From Rhizohabitans arisaemae (lineage in GTDB: Bacteria > Actinomycetota > Actinomycetes > Streptosporangiales > Streptosporangiaceae): a stretch of 64,000 nucleotides of DNA. The stretch covers positions 1 through 64,000 of the forward strand of contig NZ_BLRH01000021.1 in the NCBI RefSeq assembly GCF_025996515.1. The letters are read 5' to 3'. Below the pieces are notes generated by a model, which was not told the origin of the DNA, searched no databases, and was given only the letters and a program-made list of their open reading frames with translations. Below, one piece after another: positions 9,188-20,189 of the stretch; the stretch's first letter is position 1, and each line of letters starts with the position of its first letter. Both the position numbers and the translations under genes were made by a program.

Positions 9188-9209
9188 TATTTGAGCGATC
9201 GTTCGAATA
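9188..9209. promoter_or_regulatory. predicted TetR operator 3
   Basis: The best palindrome of the set: TTTGAGCGATCGTTCGAA centred on CGATCG at 9196-9201, with both outer halves matching apart from three transition mismatches. TTGACA at 9174-9179 lies 14 bp upstream of the operator, as at operator 2. It precedes the first importer operon. Confidence 0.8.
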
Positions 9210-9262
9210 CTTTAGGCCCGCTGAGCAATCAGTGGCACCCCTGGCGCGATTGGCAGATCGAA

Positions 9263-10918
9263 ATGCAACATCTGCGGCGGAACAGCATTGCGACGGCAGC
9301 GATCGCATTGGCCCTGATCACGGCCGGCTGCTACCAGAGCAACGACGGCAGCGCGAGCGGTGCGGCCCCGACCGACGCATCGAGGCGAGAACTTCTCCCG
9401 ACGACCCCGGCCGGGGTCGGGGAGGTCGACAAGGTCACCTGGGCGCTCTATCGCGGAACGACCTCGATCGACCCCATCACCACGGGCGACTACCCCGAGA
9501 TCACCGTGACGAGCCTCATGTGCGAGTCCCTGTTCCGGCAGGCCCCGGACGGGACGGTTGAGCCGGGTCTCGCGACCCGGATGGACTTCCCGGACGACAA
9601 GACCGCGGTGCTCACCCTTCGCGAAGGCGTGACCTTCTGGGACGGCTCCCCGATGACCGCCGAGGACGTGGCCTTCGGCATCGAGCGCAATCGCGATCCG
9701 AAGGGCGGAGGCTTCTGGGTGCCCGTCCTGAACCGCGTGACCTCGGTACAGGCCACCGGACCGCTCGAAGTCACCCTCAAGCTCAACAAGCCGGACTACT
9801 GGCTACAGAACGTCCTTTCCTACATGCCGGGGATGGTGGTCTCCAAGCGCTACGTCGAGAGCAAGGGCAAGGACTACGGGACGGTCGCCGGCGGCGCCAT
9901 GTGCACCGGATCCTTCAAGCTCGCCGAGTGGCGCACGGGTGAGGTGCTCTCCGTCGTACGCAACGACAGCTACTGGAACCGCGCGGAGCGACCGCTGGTG
10001 CGGCAGATCGACTTCAAGGGCATCCCGGACGAGGCCACGCTGACTGCGGCGCTGCTCACCGGACAGGTGGACGGTGCGTACCTGGAGTTGCCGCTGTCGA
10101 CGATGGACCAGATTCGCGGCAGCGACGCCGTGAAGACCTACCACGGCCCGTCCTACCTCATCGACGCCCTCATCGTCGCCGACACGGGGAGGGGAGTGCT
10201 GTCCGACGCGCGCGTCCGCCGCGCCCTGTCGCTCGCCGTCGACCGCGAGGCCTACATCCGTACCCTGTACAAGGGCAGCGCCCAACCCGCCCGCGCCCTG
10301 GGAAGCCCCGGCGCGTGGGGCTACGAGCGGCAGGCCTTCCAGGCGGCCTGGGACGCCCTGCCCGACCGGAAAGTCGATCTGGAGACCGCGCGCAAGCTCG
10401 TCCAGGAGGCCGGCGCCGTCGGCAAGACCGTCACCTTCGGCATGACCAACGAGCTCAACAAGGTCGCCACGGAGGCCAACCTCTTCAAGGCCGCGGCCGA
10501 GAAGATCGGGCTCAAGGCCACGCTGAAGGCGGTGTCCACGGACGCCTACAGCGGGTTCTTCCTGGATCCGAAGGCACGGGCCGACGTCGACGGCTTCTTC
10601 ACGACGAACTACCCGAACTGGGCCGACCCGGCGGCGCTCTACGCGACGTTCTCCGTACCGGGCGGCCCTCAGGACTACGGCAAGTACCGCAACCCGAAGG
10701 TGGCCGAACTCCTGGAGCGGGCGCGCGGCACGGAGAATCCGCAGGAGCGGGCCGAACTGGCCGTGGAGGCACAGAAGATCATCACCGAGGAACTGCCGTG
10801 GATTCCGGTCGTGTCCCCGGACACGGTGCTGGTGCTCAACTCCAAGCTCACCGGAGCGACGGTTTCCTCCCAGCACCTGTTCGCCCCCTGGGCCACGAAG
10901 CTCGGAGCGGTGAGGTAG
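9263..10918 (+). CDS. ABC importer substrate-binding lipoprotein 1 (family 5)
   Basis: This 551-residue protein is a family 5 (DppA/OppA/NikA) solute-binding lipoprotein. It begins MQHLRRNSIATAAIALALIT and has a lipobox ending at AGC (Cys22), so it should be anchored outside the membrane. The SBP_5 hallmarks are present: the EPGLATRMDFPDDKTAVLTL region, then LREGVTFWDGSPMTAEDVAF. I chose ATG 9263 because an upstream in-frame TTG lies inside the operator and would place 24 non-signal residues before the signal peptide. It leads an operon that continues through four transporter genes and four enzymes. Family 5 proteins bind peptides, nickel chelates, opines and similar amide-bearing compounds. 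The cotranscribed amidase suggests an amide. Confidence 0.85.
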   Translation: MQHLRRNSIATAAIALALITAGCYQSNDGSASGAAPTDASRRELLPTTPAGVGEVDKVTWALYRGTTSIDPITTGDYPEITVTSLMCESLFRQAPDGTVEPGLATRMDFPDDKTAVLTLREGVTFWDGSPMTAEDVAFGIERNRDPKGGGFWVPVLNRVTSVQATGPLEVTLKLNKPDYWLQNVLSYMPGMVVSKRYVESKGKDYGTVAGGAMCTGSFKLAEWRTGEVLSVVRNDSYWNRAERPLVRQIDFKGIPDEATLTAALLTGQVDGAYLELPLSTMDQIRGSDAVKTYHGPSYLIDALIVADTGRGVLSDARVRRALSLAVDREAYIRTLYKGSAQPARALGSPGAWGYERQAFQAAWDALPDRKVDLETARKLVQEAGAVGKTVTFGMTNELNKVATEANLFKAAAEKIGLKATLKAVSTDAYSGFFLDPKARADVDGFFTTNYPNWADPAALYATFSVPGGPQDYGKYRNPKVAELLERARGTENPQERAELAVEAQKIITEELPWIPVVSPDTVLVLNSKLTGATVSSQHLFAPWATKLGAVR

Positions 10919-10922
10919 GAAC

Positions 10923-11867
10923 ATGACCGCCTACCTGTTGCGGCGGTTGGGAATGCTGGTGGCCACGCTCCTGGTGTCGAGCTTCGTGGTGTTCGCCGGA
11001 CTGTCGCTCGCCCCGGGCAGCCCCCTGGCGACCCTCTCCGGTGGCCGTTCGCTGCCACCGGAGAGCATCGCGGTCCTCGTCGAGCGCTACCACCTCGACG
11101 AGCCGTTCCTCTCGCGGTACGCCTCCTGGATCGGCAACGCCGTCCAAGGGGACCTCGGAGTGTCGATCTCGCTGCGCCAGGACGTGTCGGACCTGATAGC
11201 GGCCCGCGCCGGGACGACCGCCGGGCTGATCCTCTACGCGGCCCTGATCATGGTGCTCACCGGCGTCGGGCTCGGGCTGCTGGCGGCGCTGCGGCCGGGG
11301 ATCGTGGACTCGCTCGTCGTGATGTCCACCGCGGTGGTGATCGCCGTTCCGCCCTTCGCCGCGGCGATCCTTCTCATCGGGGTCTTCGCGGTGAACCTGG
11401 AGTGGCTGCCGGCGTTCGGCAACGGCTCCGGATTGTGGGACGGGATCCGGCACCTCACGCTTCCGGCCGTCGCCCTGGCCACCGCGGCCACGGCGGCGAT
11501 CGCCCGGGTCACCCGGACCACGGTACGAAAGGAGATGGACCACGAGCACGTCCAGACGGCCGTCAGCCGGGGCATCCCCTACATGACGGTCGTGCGACGG
11601 CACGCGCTGCGCAACGCGGCCGTCCCGATCGCCACGCTGGCCGGGATGACGACGGCGTCGATGATCGCCCTGGCGGCGGTGGTGGAACGGGCCTTCGGCC
11701 TCAACGGCCTGGGCGCCTATCTCGTCAACGCCGCGCTCTCCAAGGACTTCGCCGTCGTCCAGGGCATCTCGCTCGTGCTCGTCACGGCCTTCGTCCTCGT
11801 CAACACCCTGGTCGACGTGGTCGCGGCGACGCTCGACCCACGGATCAAGCTTGGGAGGCAGACATGA
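10923..11867 (+). CDS. ABC importer permease 1, DppB-like
   Basis: This 314-residue inner-membrane permease belongs to the binding-protein-dependent (DppB/OppB) family. It starts with the conserved YLLRRLGMLVATLLVSSFVV helix and a LAPGSPL segment, then a cytoplasmic EAA-type loop around GIPYMTVVRRHALRNAAVPI. About six membrane segments can be seen. The ATG at 10923 lies 4 bp after the binding-protein stop codon. Its own stop overlaps the next gene's start (ATGA), so the permease pair is translationally coupled. It should form the translocation channel with the DppC-like partner. Confidence 0.9.
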   Translation: MTAYLLRRLGMLVATLLVSSFVVFAGLSLAPGSPLATLSGGRSLPPESIAVLVERYHLDEPFLSRYASWIGNAVQGDLGVSISLRQDVSDLIAARAGTTAGLILYAALIMVLTGVGLGLLAALRPGIVDSLVVMSTAVVIAVPPFAAAILLIGVFAVNLEWLPAFGNGSGLWDGIRHLTLPAVALATAATAAIARVTRTTVRKEMDHEHVQTAVSRGIPYMTVVRRHALRNAAVPIATLAGMTTASMIALAAVVERAFGLNGLGAYLVNAALSKDFAVVQGISLVLVTAFVLVNTLVDVVAATLDPRIKLGRQT

Positions 11868-12775
11868 GCTCGGTCGTGACGTCCCAGCGGCTCCCGGCGC
11901 GACCTCGAACACACCGGTGGAGACCCGGTCTCGGACCTCTCGGGACGACCGCCGCCGTCACGATCCTCGCCGCGGTCGCCCTTGCGGTGCTCGGACCCGC
12001 GCTGACCTCTGCGGATCCGAACACGAGCGACTTCGCCAAGGCGTACGGGGCGCCGGAGGCGGGGCACCCGCTCGGATACGACGGCCAGGGACGCGATCTC
12101 CTCGCGCGACTGCTGACGGGGGCGGGGACCTCGCTGCTCGGCCCGCTCTGGGTCGTCGCGCTGAGCATGACCGCGGGAACGGTCGTCGCCGTCACCGCCG
12201 CGTGGGTCGGAGGCCGGCTGGACTCCGTCGTGTCGGCGGCCCTCAACGTGGTGTTCGCCTTCCCGGGCGTCCTGCTCGCCATGCTGGTGGCCGCCGTCTT
12301 CGGGGCGGGCCTCGGCGCCGCCGTGCTCGCACTCGCCGTCGCCTACGTCCCCTACATCGCCAGGCTGCTGCGGAGCGCGGCCCTGGCCGAGCGCCGCAAG
12401 CCGTACATCCGGGCGCTCGAAGTGCAGGGAGCGGGTGCCTGGGCGATCTGCCTGCGACACCTCGTGCCCAACATCCTGCCGCTCATCGCCGCGCAGGCGA
12501 CGCTCTTCTTCGGCTACGCCATGGTGGACCTCGCCATCATCTCCTTCTTCGGCCTCGGCGTGCAGCCGCCCGACGCGGACTGGGGCGTCATGGTCGCGAG
12601 CGGCCAGTCCGGTGTCCTGCAGGGCTTCCCCGCCGAGTCGCTGATGGCCGGCGGCTGCATCGTCGTCCTGGTCGTCGCCTTCAACGTCCTCGGCGAGCGG
12701 TTGTGCGGCCCGGCGCGGCCCGGCGTCCGCAGCTCGCCGCGCCGGTGGCGTTTCCGGTTCGGGGCCGCGTCGTGA
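11864..12775 (+). CDS. ABC importer permease 1, DppC-like
   Basis: This 303-residue permease is the DppC/OppC partner of the preceding gene. It has an N-terminal membrane helix, the GHPLGYDGQGRDLLARLLTG segment diagnostic of DppC proteins (HxLGTDxxGRD type) and an EAA loop at about RALEVQGAGAWAICLRHLVP. A SFFGLGVQPPDADWGVM stretch lies near the end. Start ATG 11864 overlaps the DppB-like stop, and its own TGA overlaps the GTG start of the ATPase at 12772. It ends with a basic, unusually arginine-rich tail. Confidence 0.9.
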   Translation: MSSVVTSQRLPARPRTHRWRPGLGPLGTTAAVTILAAVALAVLGPALTSADPNTSDFAKAYGAPEAGHPLGYDGQGRDLLARLLTGAGTSLLGPLWVVALSMTAGTVVAVTAAWVGGRLDSVVSAALNVVFAFPGVLLAMLVAAVFGAGLGAAVLALAVAYVPYIARLLRSAALAERRKPYIRALEVQGAGAWAICLRHLVPNILPLIAAQATLFFGYAMVDLAIISFFGLGVQPPDADWGVMVASGQSGVLQGFPAESLMAGGCIVVLVVAFNVLGERLCGPARPGVRSSPRRWRFRFGAAS

Positions 12776-13750
12776 ACGCGCTGCTCACGGTGACCGGCCT
12801 GACGGTACGACTCCCGCTCGACGGCGAGCCGAGGAAGGTTCTCAGCGACGTGTCGCTGGGCATCGGCCACGGAGAGGCGGTCGGCCTCGTCGGCGAGTCG
12901 GGATCCGGCAAGTCCATGACGGCTCGCTCGATCGCGCGGTTGCTTCCCCAGGGCGCCCAGGTCGAGGGAGAGATCGGCTACGCCGGGACCGACGTCCGGG
13001 CGCTGCGCGGGCAGGGGCTGCGCGACTTTCGATCCAAGGTGTCCATGGTCTTCCAGGACCCGCGTGCCCACATCAACCCGGTGCGCACGATCGGCGACTT
13101 CCTGACCGAGGCGCTGCGCGTCAACCGGCGGGTCAGCCGGCGGGTGGCCGACGGCCAGGCCGTGCGAGCCCTGGAGGAAGTCGGCGTGGCCGACAGCCGC
13201 CGGCGGCTGCGCCAGTTTCCGCACGAGCTGTCGGGAGGGCTGCTGCAGCGGGTGATGATCGCGTCCGCGCTGCTGACCGAACCGCGGCTGCTGCTGGCCG
13301 ACGAGCCCACCACGGCCCTCGACGTCACGACGCAGGCCGAGGTCATGGCCATCCTCGACGAGCTGCGGCGCGAGCGGGGGCTGGCGCTGCTGTTCATCAC
13401 GCATGATCTGGAGCTGGCCGCCGCGGTCTGCGACCGGACCATGGTGATGTACGCCGGGCGCATCATGGAGAGCCGGGCCTCGGCGCTGCTGCACGAACGG
13501 CCGCTGCACCCCTACACGGCGGCCCTGACCGCGGCCCGGCCCTCGGTGCTCCGTCGAGTCCATCGCCTCACCACCGTCCCGGGACGCCCGGTGTCGGCCT
13601 TCGAGGCACCGGGCGGCTGCCCGTTCGCCGGCCGATGCGCCCACGTCGAGGATCGCTGCCGGGAGCGGCGGCCGGACCTGCGCCCCCTGGCGGGCGGGGA
13701 GGTCGCCTGCGTCCGCGCCGAGGAGCTGCACCAAGAACCGGCGGTGACCC

Positions 13751-13758
<8 letters not shown>
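12772..13758 (+). CDS. ABC importer ATPase 1, DppD-like
   Basis: This 328-residue ATPase powers the first importer. Walker A is GESGSGKSMTA, Walker B is LLLADEPTTALD and the switch histidine is in LLFITHDLELAA. The signature is LSGGLLQRV, slightly off the usual LSGGMRQRV. The C-terminal PGGCPFAGRCAHVEDRC region is the oligopeptide-transporter extension (oligo_HPY), with clustered cysteines that in homologues can hold an iron-sulfur cluster. GTG 12772 overlaps the DppC-like stop. Its 3' end overlaps the next ATPase by 8 bp. Confidence 0.9.
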
Positions 13759-14556
<798 letters not shown>

Positions 14557-14560
<4 letters not shown>

Positions 14561-16017
14561 CCGAGACCCACCCCCGACACGCCCTCGCGGAGCCCGTCGG
14601 CACCGGTCCCGAGGGCTGGCCGAGCGCCACCGAGCTCGCCGCACGCATCGCGGCCGGCGAGGTCGGTTCGCGTGAGGTCCTCGAAGGTTACCTGGCGCGC
14701 ATCGCCGCGCTCGATCCCGCGTTGAACGCCTTCTGCCACGTCGCCTCCGAAGAGGCCCGCAAGGCCGCCGACGAGGCGGACGCCGCGGTCGCCGGCGGCC
14801 GGACGCCGCCGCCGTTCCTCGGCGTCCCCATCGCGATCAAAGACCTGCACCCGGTCCGCGGCTGGCCCCTGTGCGGTGCGTCGAACGCCGTCGAGCACCA
14901 CGTCATGGACGAGGACGCCCCGGCGGTGCGCGCCCTGCGCGAGGCCGGCTTCGTGTTCGTCGGCGCGACGACGTCGCCGGAGTTCGGCACCGTGTCGGTC
15001 ACCGAGTCCGCCGTCCACGGCGTCACACGCAACCCGTGGAATCCCGACTACAGCCCGGGAGGCTCCAGCGGCGGCGCGGCGGCGGCGGTGGCGGCCGGAA
15101 TGCTGCCGCTGGCCCACGGGTCCGACGGGGCGGGCTCGATCCGCGAGCCGGCCAGCTACTGCGGGCTGGTCGGGCTGAAGCCGAGCCGAGGCCGCGTCCC
15201 GACGAGCGCGCACTATCTTGAGGGCTTCACGACGGAAGGGGTGCTGACCTGGACCGTTGAGGACACCGCGGCGATCCTCGATGTCTTCGCCGCGGCTCCC
15301 CCGACCGGATGGTACGGCGCGCCCCCGCCCGACGTGCCGTTCCGACGGCAGGCCCAGCGCGACCCGGAACGGCTGCGCATCGGGCTCAACCTTCAGCCGG
15401 CCTTCCCCGCGGAGGTCGACCCGGTGGCCGAGGTCGTCCTCCGCCGTGCGGCCGATCTTCTCTCCGACCTCGGGCACGAGGTGGTCGAGCAGTCCATCCC
15501 GGGGCTCGACCAGGACTGGTTCAAGTCCCGCTTCGACCTCCTCTACGCGACCGGGTCGGCCGACTGCGTGGTCGTCGACGAGTCCGCCGTCGAGCCGCTC
15601 AACCGCACCCTTCGGCAGGCCGCGCGCGACACCGACTCCCTCACCTACGTGACGACCGTGCTGGAGCTTCAGCTGCGCTCGGCCGAGATGTACAAGGCAT
15701 GGGACGCCGTCGACGTCCTGCTCACCCCGACCAACCCCGTCCTGCCCCCAAGCGAGGGAGCCCTCTGGCAGGGACAGGACGCGGATCCGTGGCTGCCGTT
15801 GCGACGGGCGGAGGAGACCGCCTCGCTCACCGTGCTGTCCAACATGCTGGGCCTGCCGGCGATCTCCATTCCCCTCGTCGAGCCGCAGGCCGGCCTGCCG
15901 CTCGGCGTCCAGCTCATCGGCGGCCGGTGGTGCGACGGCACGGTCCTCGCCCTCGCCGGCCAGCTGGAGCGCGCCTACCCGTGGCGCCGCCGCACGCCCG
16001 CCGGACTCCCGCTATGA
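14557..16017 (+). CDS. amidase (amidase-signature family)
   Basis: This 486-residue enzyme is an amidase-signature hydrolase, which cleaves carboxamides through a Ser-cisSer-Lys triad. All three residues are present: Lys95 (AIKDLHP), Ser170 in SPGGSSGGAAAAVAAG and the nucleophile Ser194 (DGAGSIREPAS). The Ile-Arg-Glu that follows the nucleophile differs from the usual Ile-Arg-Ile/Val-Pro. The N-terminus is typical (LAARIAAGEVGSREVLEGYL). Because its start overlaps the last transporter gene, it probably acts on the imported compound and releases an amine and a carboxylate. The cotranscribed acyl-CoA synthetase could then activate the carboxylate. Confidence 0.9.
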
Positions 16018-16040
16018 CTCTGACAACGGAGGAAGAAAAC

Positions 16041-16931
16041 ATGTCCCTGCCCCCCGTGGCACCCTCAACGGTGATCGACTTCCGGGTGCGCGTGCCCAGT
16101 GCCGCACGGCCGCAGATCTCCGACGCAGGGGACGTGTACACGCAGTACGAGGCGGTTCTCGACATCGGGAGCGGCTGGCACAAGGGCACGGACGAACTCC
16201 TCACGGAGATGGACGCGACCGGTGTGTCGCACGCCGTACTGCACGCCGAGTACGAGCACGGGGACTACGCCGACGCCCTCAACGAGGAGGTCGCCGAGCA
16301 GGTCACCCGGCGCCCCGATCGCTTCTCGGGCTTTGGGACCGTGACGCTCGAACCGGTGAACATCATGCGGGCGGTGCGTCAGATCGAACGCGTGGCCGCG
16401 CTCGGGTTGCACGGGATCAACGTCCAGCCGTCGTTCTTCGGTCATGCGATCGACGACCGGCAGTTGTACCCGATCTACGCCAAGGCGACCGAGCTGGGGC
16501 TGGCGATCGCGGTACACACCGGGGTCAACTACTCGCGCCGCCATCCGATCGAGTCCGAGCGTCCCGTCCGCCTGGACCAGGTCGCGTGCGACTTCCCCGA
16601 GGCGACGCTCATCGCCTGTCATGGCGCGTGGCCCTGGGTTCCGGAGATCGTGTCCGTCGCGCGCCGCCACCCGAACGTTCTGATCGACTTCGGCGGCCTG
16701 GCCCCCAAGTATCTCGGCGTGCCCGGGTCGGGCTGGGAGATGATGCTGCGTTTCATGGACCGGGTGCTCCGCGACCAGGTGCTGTTCGCCACGGACTGGC
16801 CCGTGTTCCCCCATCGGCGGGCGCTGGACGAGTGGCGTGAACTGGGCCTTCGCCCCGAGACGCTCGAAGCGCTGTTCTGCGGGAACGCTTCCAGGCTGCT
16901 GTCCGCGGGCCGAGAGGCGATCATGGCATGA
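16041..16931 (+). CDS. amidohydrolase family 2 (ACMSD-like) protein lacking the first metal-binding motif
   Basis: This 296-residue protein has the TIM-barrel fold of amidohydrolase 2 (ACMSD/2-pyrone-4,6-dicarboxylate lactonase group). Conserved elements are the strand-end histidines in AVHTGVNYS and IACHGAWPW and the aspartate in FATDWPVFPHRRAL. The N-terminal HxH motif, normally IDxHxH, reads IDFRVRV here, with arginines at both histidine positions. It may bind a single metal differently or have changed activity. I place the start at ATG 16041 because GGAGGAAG precedes it; an ATG at 16014 overlapping the amidase stop is the alternative. The stop overlaps the next ATG. Confidence 0.8.
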   Translation: MSLPPVAPSTVIDFRVRVPSAARPQISDAGDVYTQYEAVLDIGSGWHKGTDELLTEMDATGVSHAVLHAEYEHGDYADALNEEVAEQVTRRPDRFSGFGTVTLEPVNIMRAVRQIERVAALGLHGINVQPSFFGHAIDDRQLYPIYAKATELGLAIAVHTGVNYSRRHPIESERPVRLDQVACDFPEATLIACHGAWPWVPEIVSVARRHPNVLIDFGGLAPKYLGVPGSGWEMMLRFMDRVLRDQVLFATDWPVFPHRRALDEWRELGLRPETLEALFCGNASRLLSAGREAIMA

Positions 16932-18526
16932 GCGTGCCCCGTCTGAGCCGGATCACCGACTACGTCGACCACTGGGCCACCCGTCGCCCGACGTCGGAGG
17001 CCCTGGTCGGTGATACCGGCCGGTGGACCTACGAGCGGCTGCGCGACGACGTCGACCGGTGCGCGGCCGCGCTGCTCGCCGCCGGCGTGCGGCGGGGCGA
17101 CCGGGTGGCGCTGCTGGGCCATCCGCAGCCGGAATGCTATGTGGTCTTCCTCGCCACGGCCGCCATCGGCGGCGTGTGGGTGGGCCTGAACCCGAAGTAC
17201 ACCGTCGCCGAGCTCGCCCACGTCGTCGCCGACAGCGAGCCGAAGCTGCTGTTCGGCATGCTCGACGCCGACGACCCGGCGCAGCCCGAGACACTGAGCC
17301 GGTTGCGCGACCTCGGGTCGATGCGGGTGGTCACGCGGGACCGCGAGGTGGCCGGTCTGTCGACCGCCTACCAGACGTTCGTCGACGTCACACCCGAGGA
17401 TCGAGGCGACCGCCTGGCGAGCGCCCGCGCGCAGGTCCGGCCACTGGATCCGGCGGCCATGATCTACACGTCGGGCAGCACCGGCAAGCCGAAGGGCGCC
17501 CTCGTGCCGCACACGGGGCTGGCGTACTGCGGTGTCGTGCAGGCCGGGCGATGGTACGGCGACGCACCTCGCAAGTTGTGCGATCTCCCGCTCAACCACA
17601 TCGGCGGGCTCGGCGACATCTGCACCTCGGTCCTCACGGCCGGCGGCACCGTGGTCTTCATGGAACGTTTCGACGCCGCCGGAGCGCTGCGCACCGTGGA
17701 ACGGGAGCGTCTGACCCACCTGTACTGCATTCCGACGCAGCTCCTGGCCGCGGTGCGGACACCTGAGTGGTCGCAGTGCGACCTGAGCTCGCTGGAGTAC
17801 ATCCTGTGGGGCGGAGCCGCCGCGCCGCTGAGCCTGCTGTCCACGCTGGCGAAGACGGGCGCGCGGCTGGGCACCAGCTACAGCCTCACCGAATCGACCG
17901 GGTCGGTGACCTACACCGACCCGGGCGACCCGCTCGACGTACTGGCCTGGAGTGTCGGACGGGTGGATCCGCACTACGAGGTTGCGCTGCGGCGCTCCGA
18001 TGGTGCGACCGCCGTTCCGGGCGAGGCCGGGGAGCTTCTCATCCGGGGCGACTTCATCACGCGCGGGTACTTCCGCAACCCGGGGGCGACACGCGAGGCG
18101 ATCGACGAGGACGGCTGGCTGCACACCGGCGATCTGGCCCAGGAGGAGCCGGGCGGTCATATCCGTCTCGTCGGCCGGCTCAAGGAGATGTTCAAGTCGG
18201 GCGGCTACAACGTCTACCCGCGCGAGATCGAGGCCGCGCTCGAAGAGCATCCGGCCGTCGCGCTCGCGGCCGTCGTCGGCGTGCCCGACGAGCGCTGGGG
18301 TGAGGTCGGGCACGCCTTCATCGTGTCGAACTCGTCGGTCACCTCGGACGAACTCCAGCGGTTCGCCCGATCACGGTTGGCCAACTACAAGGTGCCGAAG
18401 GTGTTCCGGCTGGAGCGGGACCTGCCGAAGCTGCCGATCGGCAAGATCGACAAGGTCGAGCTGCGCCGGCGCGCCGCCGCGGCCGTCTCCCCCGGCGAAT
18501 CGGCGAGCGAGCGGACCGGCCGGTGA
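16928..18526 (+). CDS. acyl-CoA synthetase (AMP-forming, class I adenylate-forming)
   Basis: This 532-residue enzyme activates a carboxylate to its CoA thioester through an acyl-adenylate. The P-loop-like motif is [18 protein letters not shown], followed by the YSLTESTG core, GWLHTGDLA and the catalytic lysine motif [17 protein letters not shown] near the C-terminus. The acyl pocket cannot be read by eye; fatty, aryl or amino-acid-derived acids are all possible. ATG 16928 overlaps the amidohydrolase stop, so it belongs to the same operon and probably processes the acid released by the amidase. Confidence 0.9.
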   Translation: MSVPRLSRITDYVDHWATRRPTSEALVGDTGRWTYERLRDDVDRCAAALLAAGVRRGDRVALLGHPQPECYVVFLATAAIGGVWVGLNPKYTVAELAHVVADSEPKLLFGMLDADDPAQPETLSRLRDLGSMRVVTRDREVAGLSTAYQTFVDVTPEDRGDRLASARAQVRPLDPAAMIYTSGSTGKPKGALVPHTGLAYCGVVQAGRWYGDAPRKLCDLPLNHIGGLGDICTSVLTAGGTVVFMERFDAAGALRTVERERLTHLYCIPTQLLAAVRTPEWSQCDLSSLEYILWGGAAAPLSLLSTLAKTGARLGTSYSLTESTGSVTYTDPGDPLDVLAWSVGRVDPHYEVALRRSDGATAVPGEAGELLIRGDFITRGYFRNPGATREAIDEDGWLHTGDLAQEEPGGHIRLVGRLKEMFKSGGYNVYPREIEAALEEHPAVALAAVVGVPDERWGEVGHAFIVSNSSVTSDELQRFARSRLANYKVPKVFRLERDLPKLPIGKIDKVELRRRAAAAVSPGESASERTGR

Positions 18527-18623
18527 GGAACGGGACATCGTGCCGGAAGACACCGGGTCAGGCGACCGTGACCATGAGCGCGAGCGACGACCCCACAACG
18601 TACATGGCGACCAGGAGACAGAG

Positions 18624-20057
18624 TTGACTGACAAGCGAGTCCTGCGGAACTTCATCGACGGAGAGTTCACCGATCCGCTCAACGGCGAGTCGGCACCCGT
18701 GCTCAATCCCGCGACGGGTGAGACGATCGCGCACGCACCGCTATCGAATGCCGAAGACGTCGACCGGGCGGTGGCCGCGGCCAAGGCCGCGTTCCCCGCC
18801 TGGGCCGACACGACGCCCGGAGCACGGTCGCTCGCGCTGCTCAAGCTCGCCGACGCGCTCGAGGAGCACGGTGACGAACTCGCCGAGCTGGAGTCCGCCA
18901 ACGCCGGCAAACCCCTGCATGTGGTGAAGCGCGATGAGATCGGCGGAATGGTCGACAACCTGCGGTTCTTCGCCGGTGCGGCCCGTAACCTGGAGGGCAA
19001 GGCCGCCGGCGAGTACGTGGCGGGCTACACCTCGATGATCCGCCGGGAGCCGGTGGGCGTAGTCGGGCAGATCACACCGTGGAACTATCCGATGATGATG
19101 GCCGTCTGGAAGCTCGGCCCGGCGCTGGCCGCGGGGTGCACGACGGTGCTCAAGCCCGCGCCGACGACCCCGGTCACCACGGTCATGATCGCCGAACTCG
19201 CCGCGGACATCTTCCCCAAGGGGGTCTTCAACGTCGTCGTCGGCGGAAACGAGCCGGGTGCCCGGCTCGTCGAGCACCCCGACGTCGAACTGGTCTCGCT
19301 CACCGGGTCCGTCGACACCGGCAAGTGGGTCGCCGAGCACGCGGCTCGGACGCTCAAGCGGGTTCATCTCGAACTCGGCGGGAAGGCGCCGGTCGTGGTC
19401 TTCGACGACGCCGACGTCGACGCCGTGATCGAGACGATCTCCGCCTCCGGCTACTACAACGCCGGCCAGGACTGCACCGCGGCCACCCGCGTGCTCGCCT
19501 CCTCCAGGGTCTACGACGACCTCGTCGCCGGCTTGGCCGAGAAGGCGAAAGAGCTGGTGATGGGAGACATGCGCTCGCCGGACACGACGCTCGGCCCGGT
19601 CAACAGCCTGCGTCAGCGGGAACGGGTCGACGGCTTCGTCGGGCGACGTCCCGGCCACGCGGAGGTCGTCACGGGCGGCCGTACCGTGGACGGCCCGGGT
19701 TTCTTCTACGAACCGACCCTCATCGCCGGCCTCCGGCAGGACGACGAGCTGATCCAGACGGAGGTCTTCGGCCCGGTCATCACCGTGCAGCGCTTCGGCG
19801 ACGAGGACGAGGCGATCACGTGGGCCAACGACACACCCTACGGCCTGGCCTCCTCGGTCTGGACCCGTGACATCGGCCGCGCCCTGCGCCTGTCGAAGGC
19901 GCTGCGCTTCGGCTGCGTGTGGATCAACGACCACTTCCCGCTCGCGTCCGAGATGCCGCACGGCGGGTACAAGCAGTCCGGCTACGGCAAGGACCTCTCG
20001 GCCTACTCCCTCGAGGACTACACGCACGTCAAGCACGTGATGGCCAACCTGCGTTAA
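18624..20057 (+). CDS. aldehyde dehydrogenase, aminobutyraldehyde/betaine-aldehyde type
   Basis: This 477-residue NAD-dependent aldehyde dehydrogenase is closest to the gamma-aminobutyraldehyde / betaine-aldehyde group (PatD, PuuC, BADH). Glu250 ([11 protein letters not shown]) and Cys284 ([10 protein letters not shown]) are the catalytic pair. The ITPWNYP and [16 protein letters not shown] cofactor region is intact. I chose the TTG at 18624 because CCAGGAGACAGAG precedes it; an in-frame GTG at 18540 would add a low-complexity, charged extension. It lies 97 bp after the CoA ligase stop, so an internal start is possible. An aminoaldehyde specificity fits the neighbouring amidase and the GMC dehydrogenase at 26445, which could supply the aldehyde from an amino alcohol. 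Confidence 0.85.
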   Translation: MTDKRVLRNFIDGEFTDPLNGESAPVLNPATGETIAHAPLSNAEDVDRAVAAAKAAFPAWADTTPGARSLALLKLADALEEHGDELAELESANAGKPLHVVKRDEIGGMVDNLRFFAGAARNLEGKAAGEYVAGYTSMIRREPVGVVGQITPWNYPMMMAVWKLGPALAAGCTTVLKPAPTTPVTTVMIAELAADIFPKGVFNVVVGGNEPGARLVEHPDVELVSLTGSVDTGKWVAEHAARTLKRVHLELGGKAPVVVFDDADVDAVIETISASGYYNAGQDCTAATRVLASSRVYDDLVAGLAEKAKELVMGDMRSPDTTLGPVNSLRQRERVDGFVGRRPGHAEVVTGGRTVDGPGFFYEPTLIAGLRQDDELIQTEVFGPVITVQRFGDEDEAITWANDTPYGLASSVWTRDIGRALRLSKALRFGCVWINDHFPLASEMPHGGYKQSGYGKDLSAYSLEDYTHVKHVMANLR

Positions 20058-20115
20058 GCACTTCAGCCCGATAGGCGACCCTGTTCGCACGTCGACCGGC
20101 AGGCCGGTACCCCCC

Positions 20116-20150
20116 AGGCGTCGCGCTCAGCCCCCGAGCGCGACACGCCT
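20116..20150 (+). terminator. hairpin terminator of the first importer operon
   Basis: Arms AGGCGTCGCGCTC (20116-20128) and GAGCGCGACACGCCT (20136-20150) pair with a 2-nt bulge around a 7-nt loop. The hairpin lies between the aldehyde dehydrogenase stop and operator 4. No U-tract follows, as is usual for GC-rich actinobacteria. Confidence 0.5.
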
Positions 20151-20153
20151 AAA

Positions 20154-20175
20154 TGCTTTATCGATCGTTTGAAAA
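20154..20175. promoter_or_regulatory. predicted TetR operator 4
   Basis: The site contains CTTTATCGATCGTTTGAAAA centred on CGATCG at 20162-20167. It shares CTATCGATCGTTTG almost exactly with operator 1 read on its minus strand. It lies 14 bp upstream of the second binding-protein start. I cannot place convincing -35 and -10 boxes here. Confidence 0.7.
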
Positions 20176-20189
20176 CTGGTGATTTTCCG

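Noticed and set aside
9188-9209. In-frame TTG codon inside operator 3 (and a similar TTG in operator 4) as start of the binding proteins
   Set aside because: It would put start codons within or before the transcript start and add residues ahead of good lipoprotein signal peptides.
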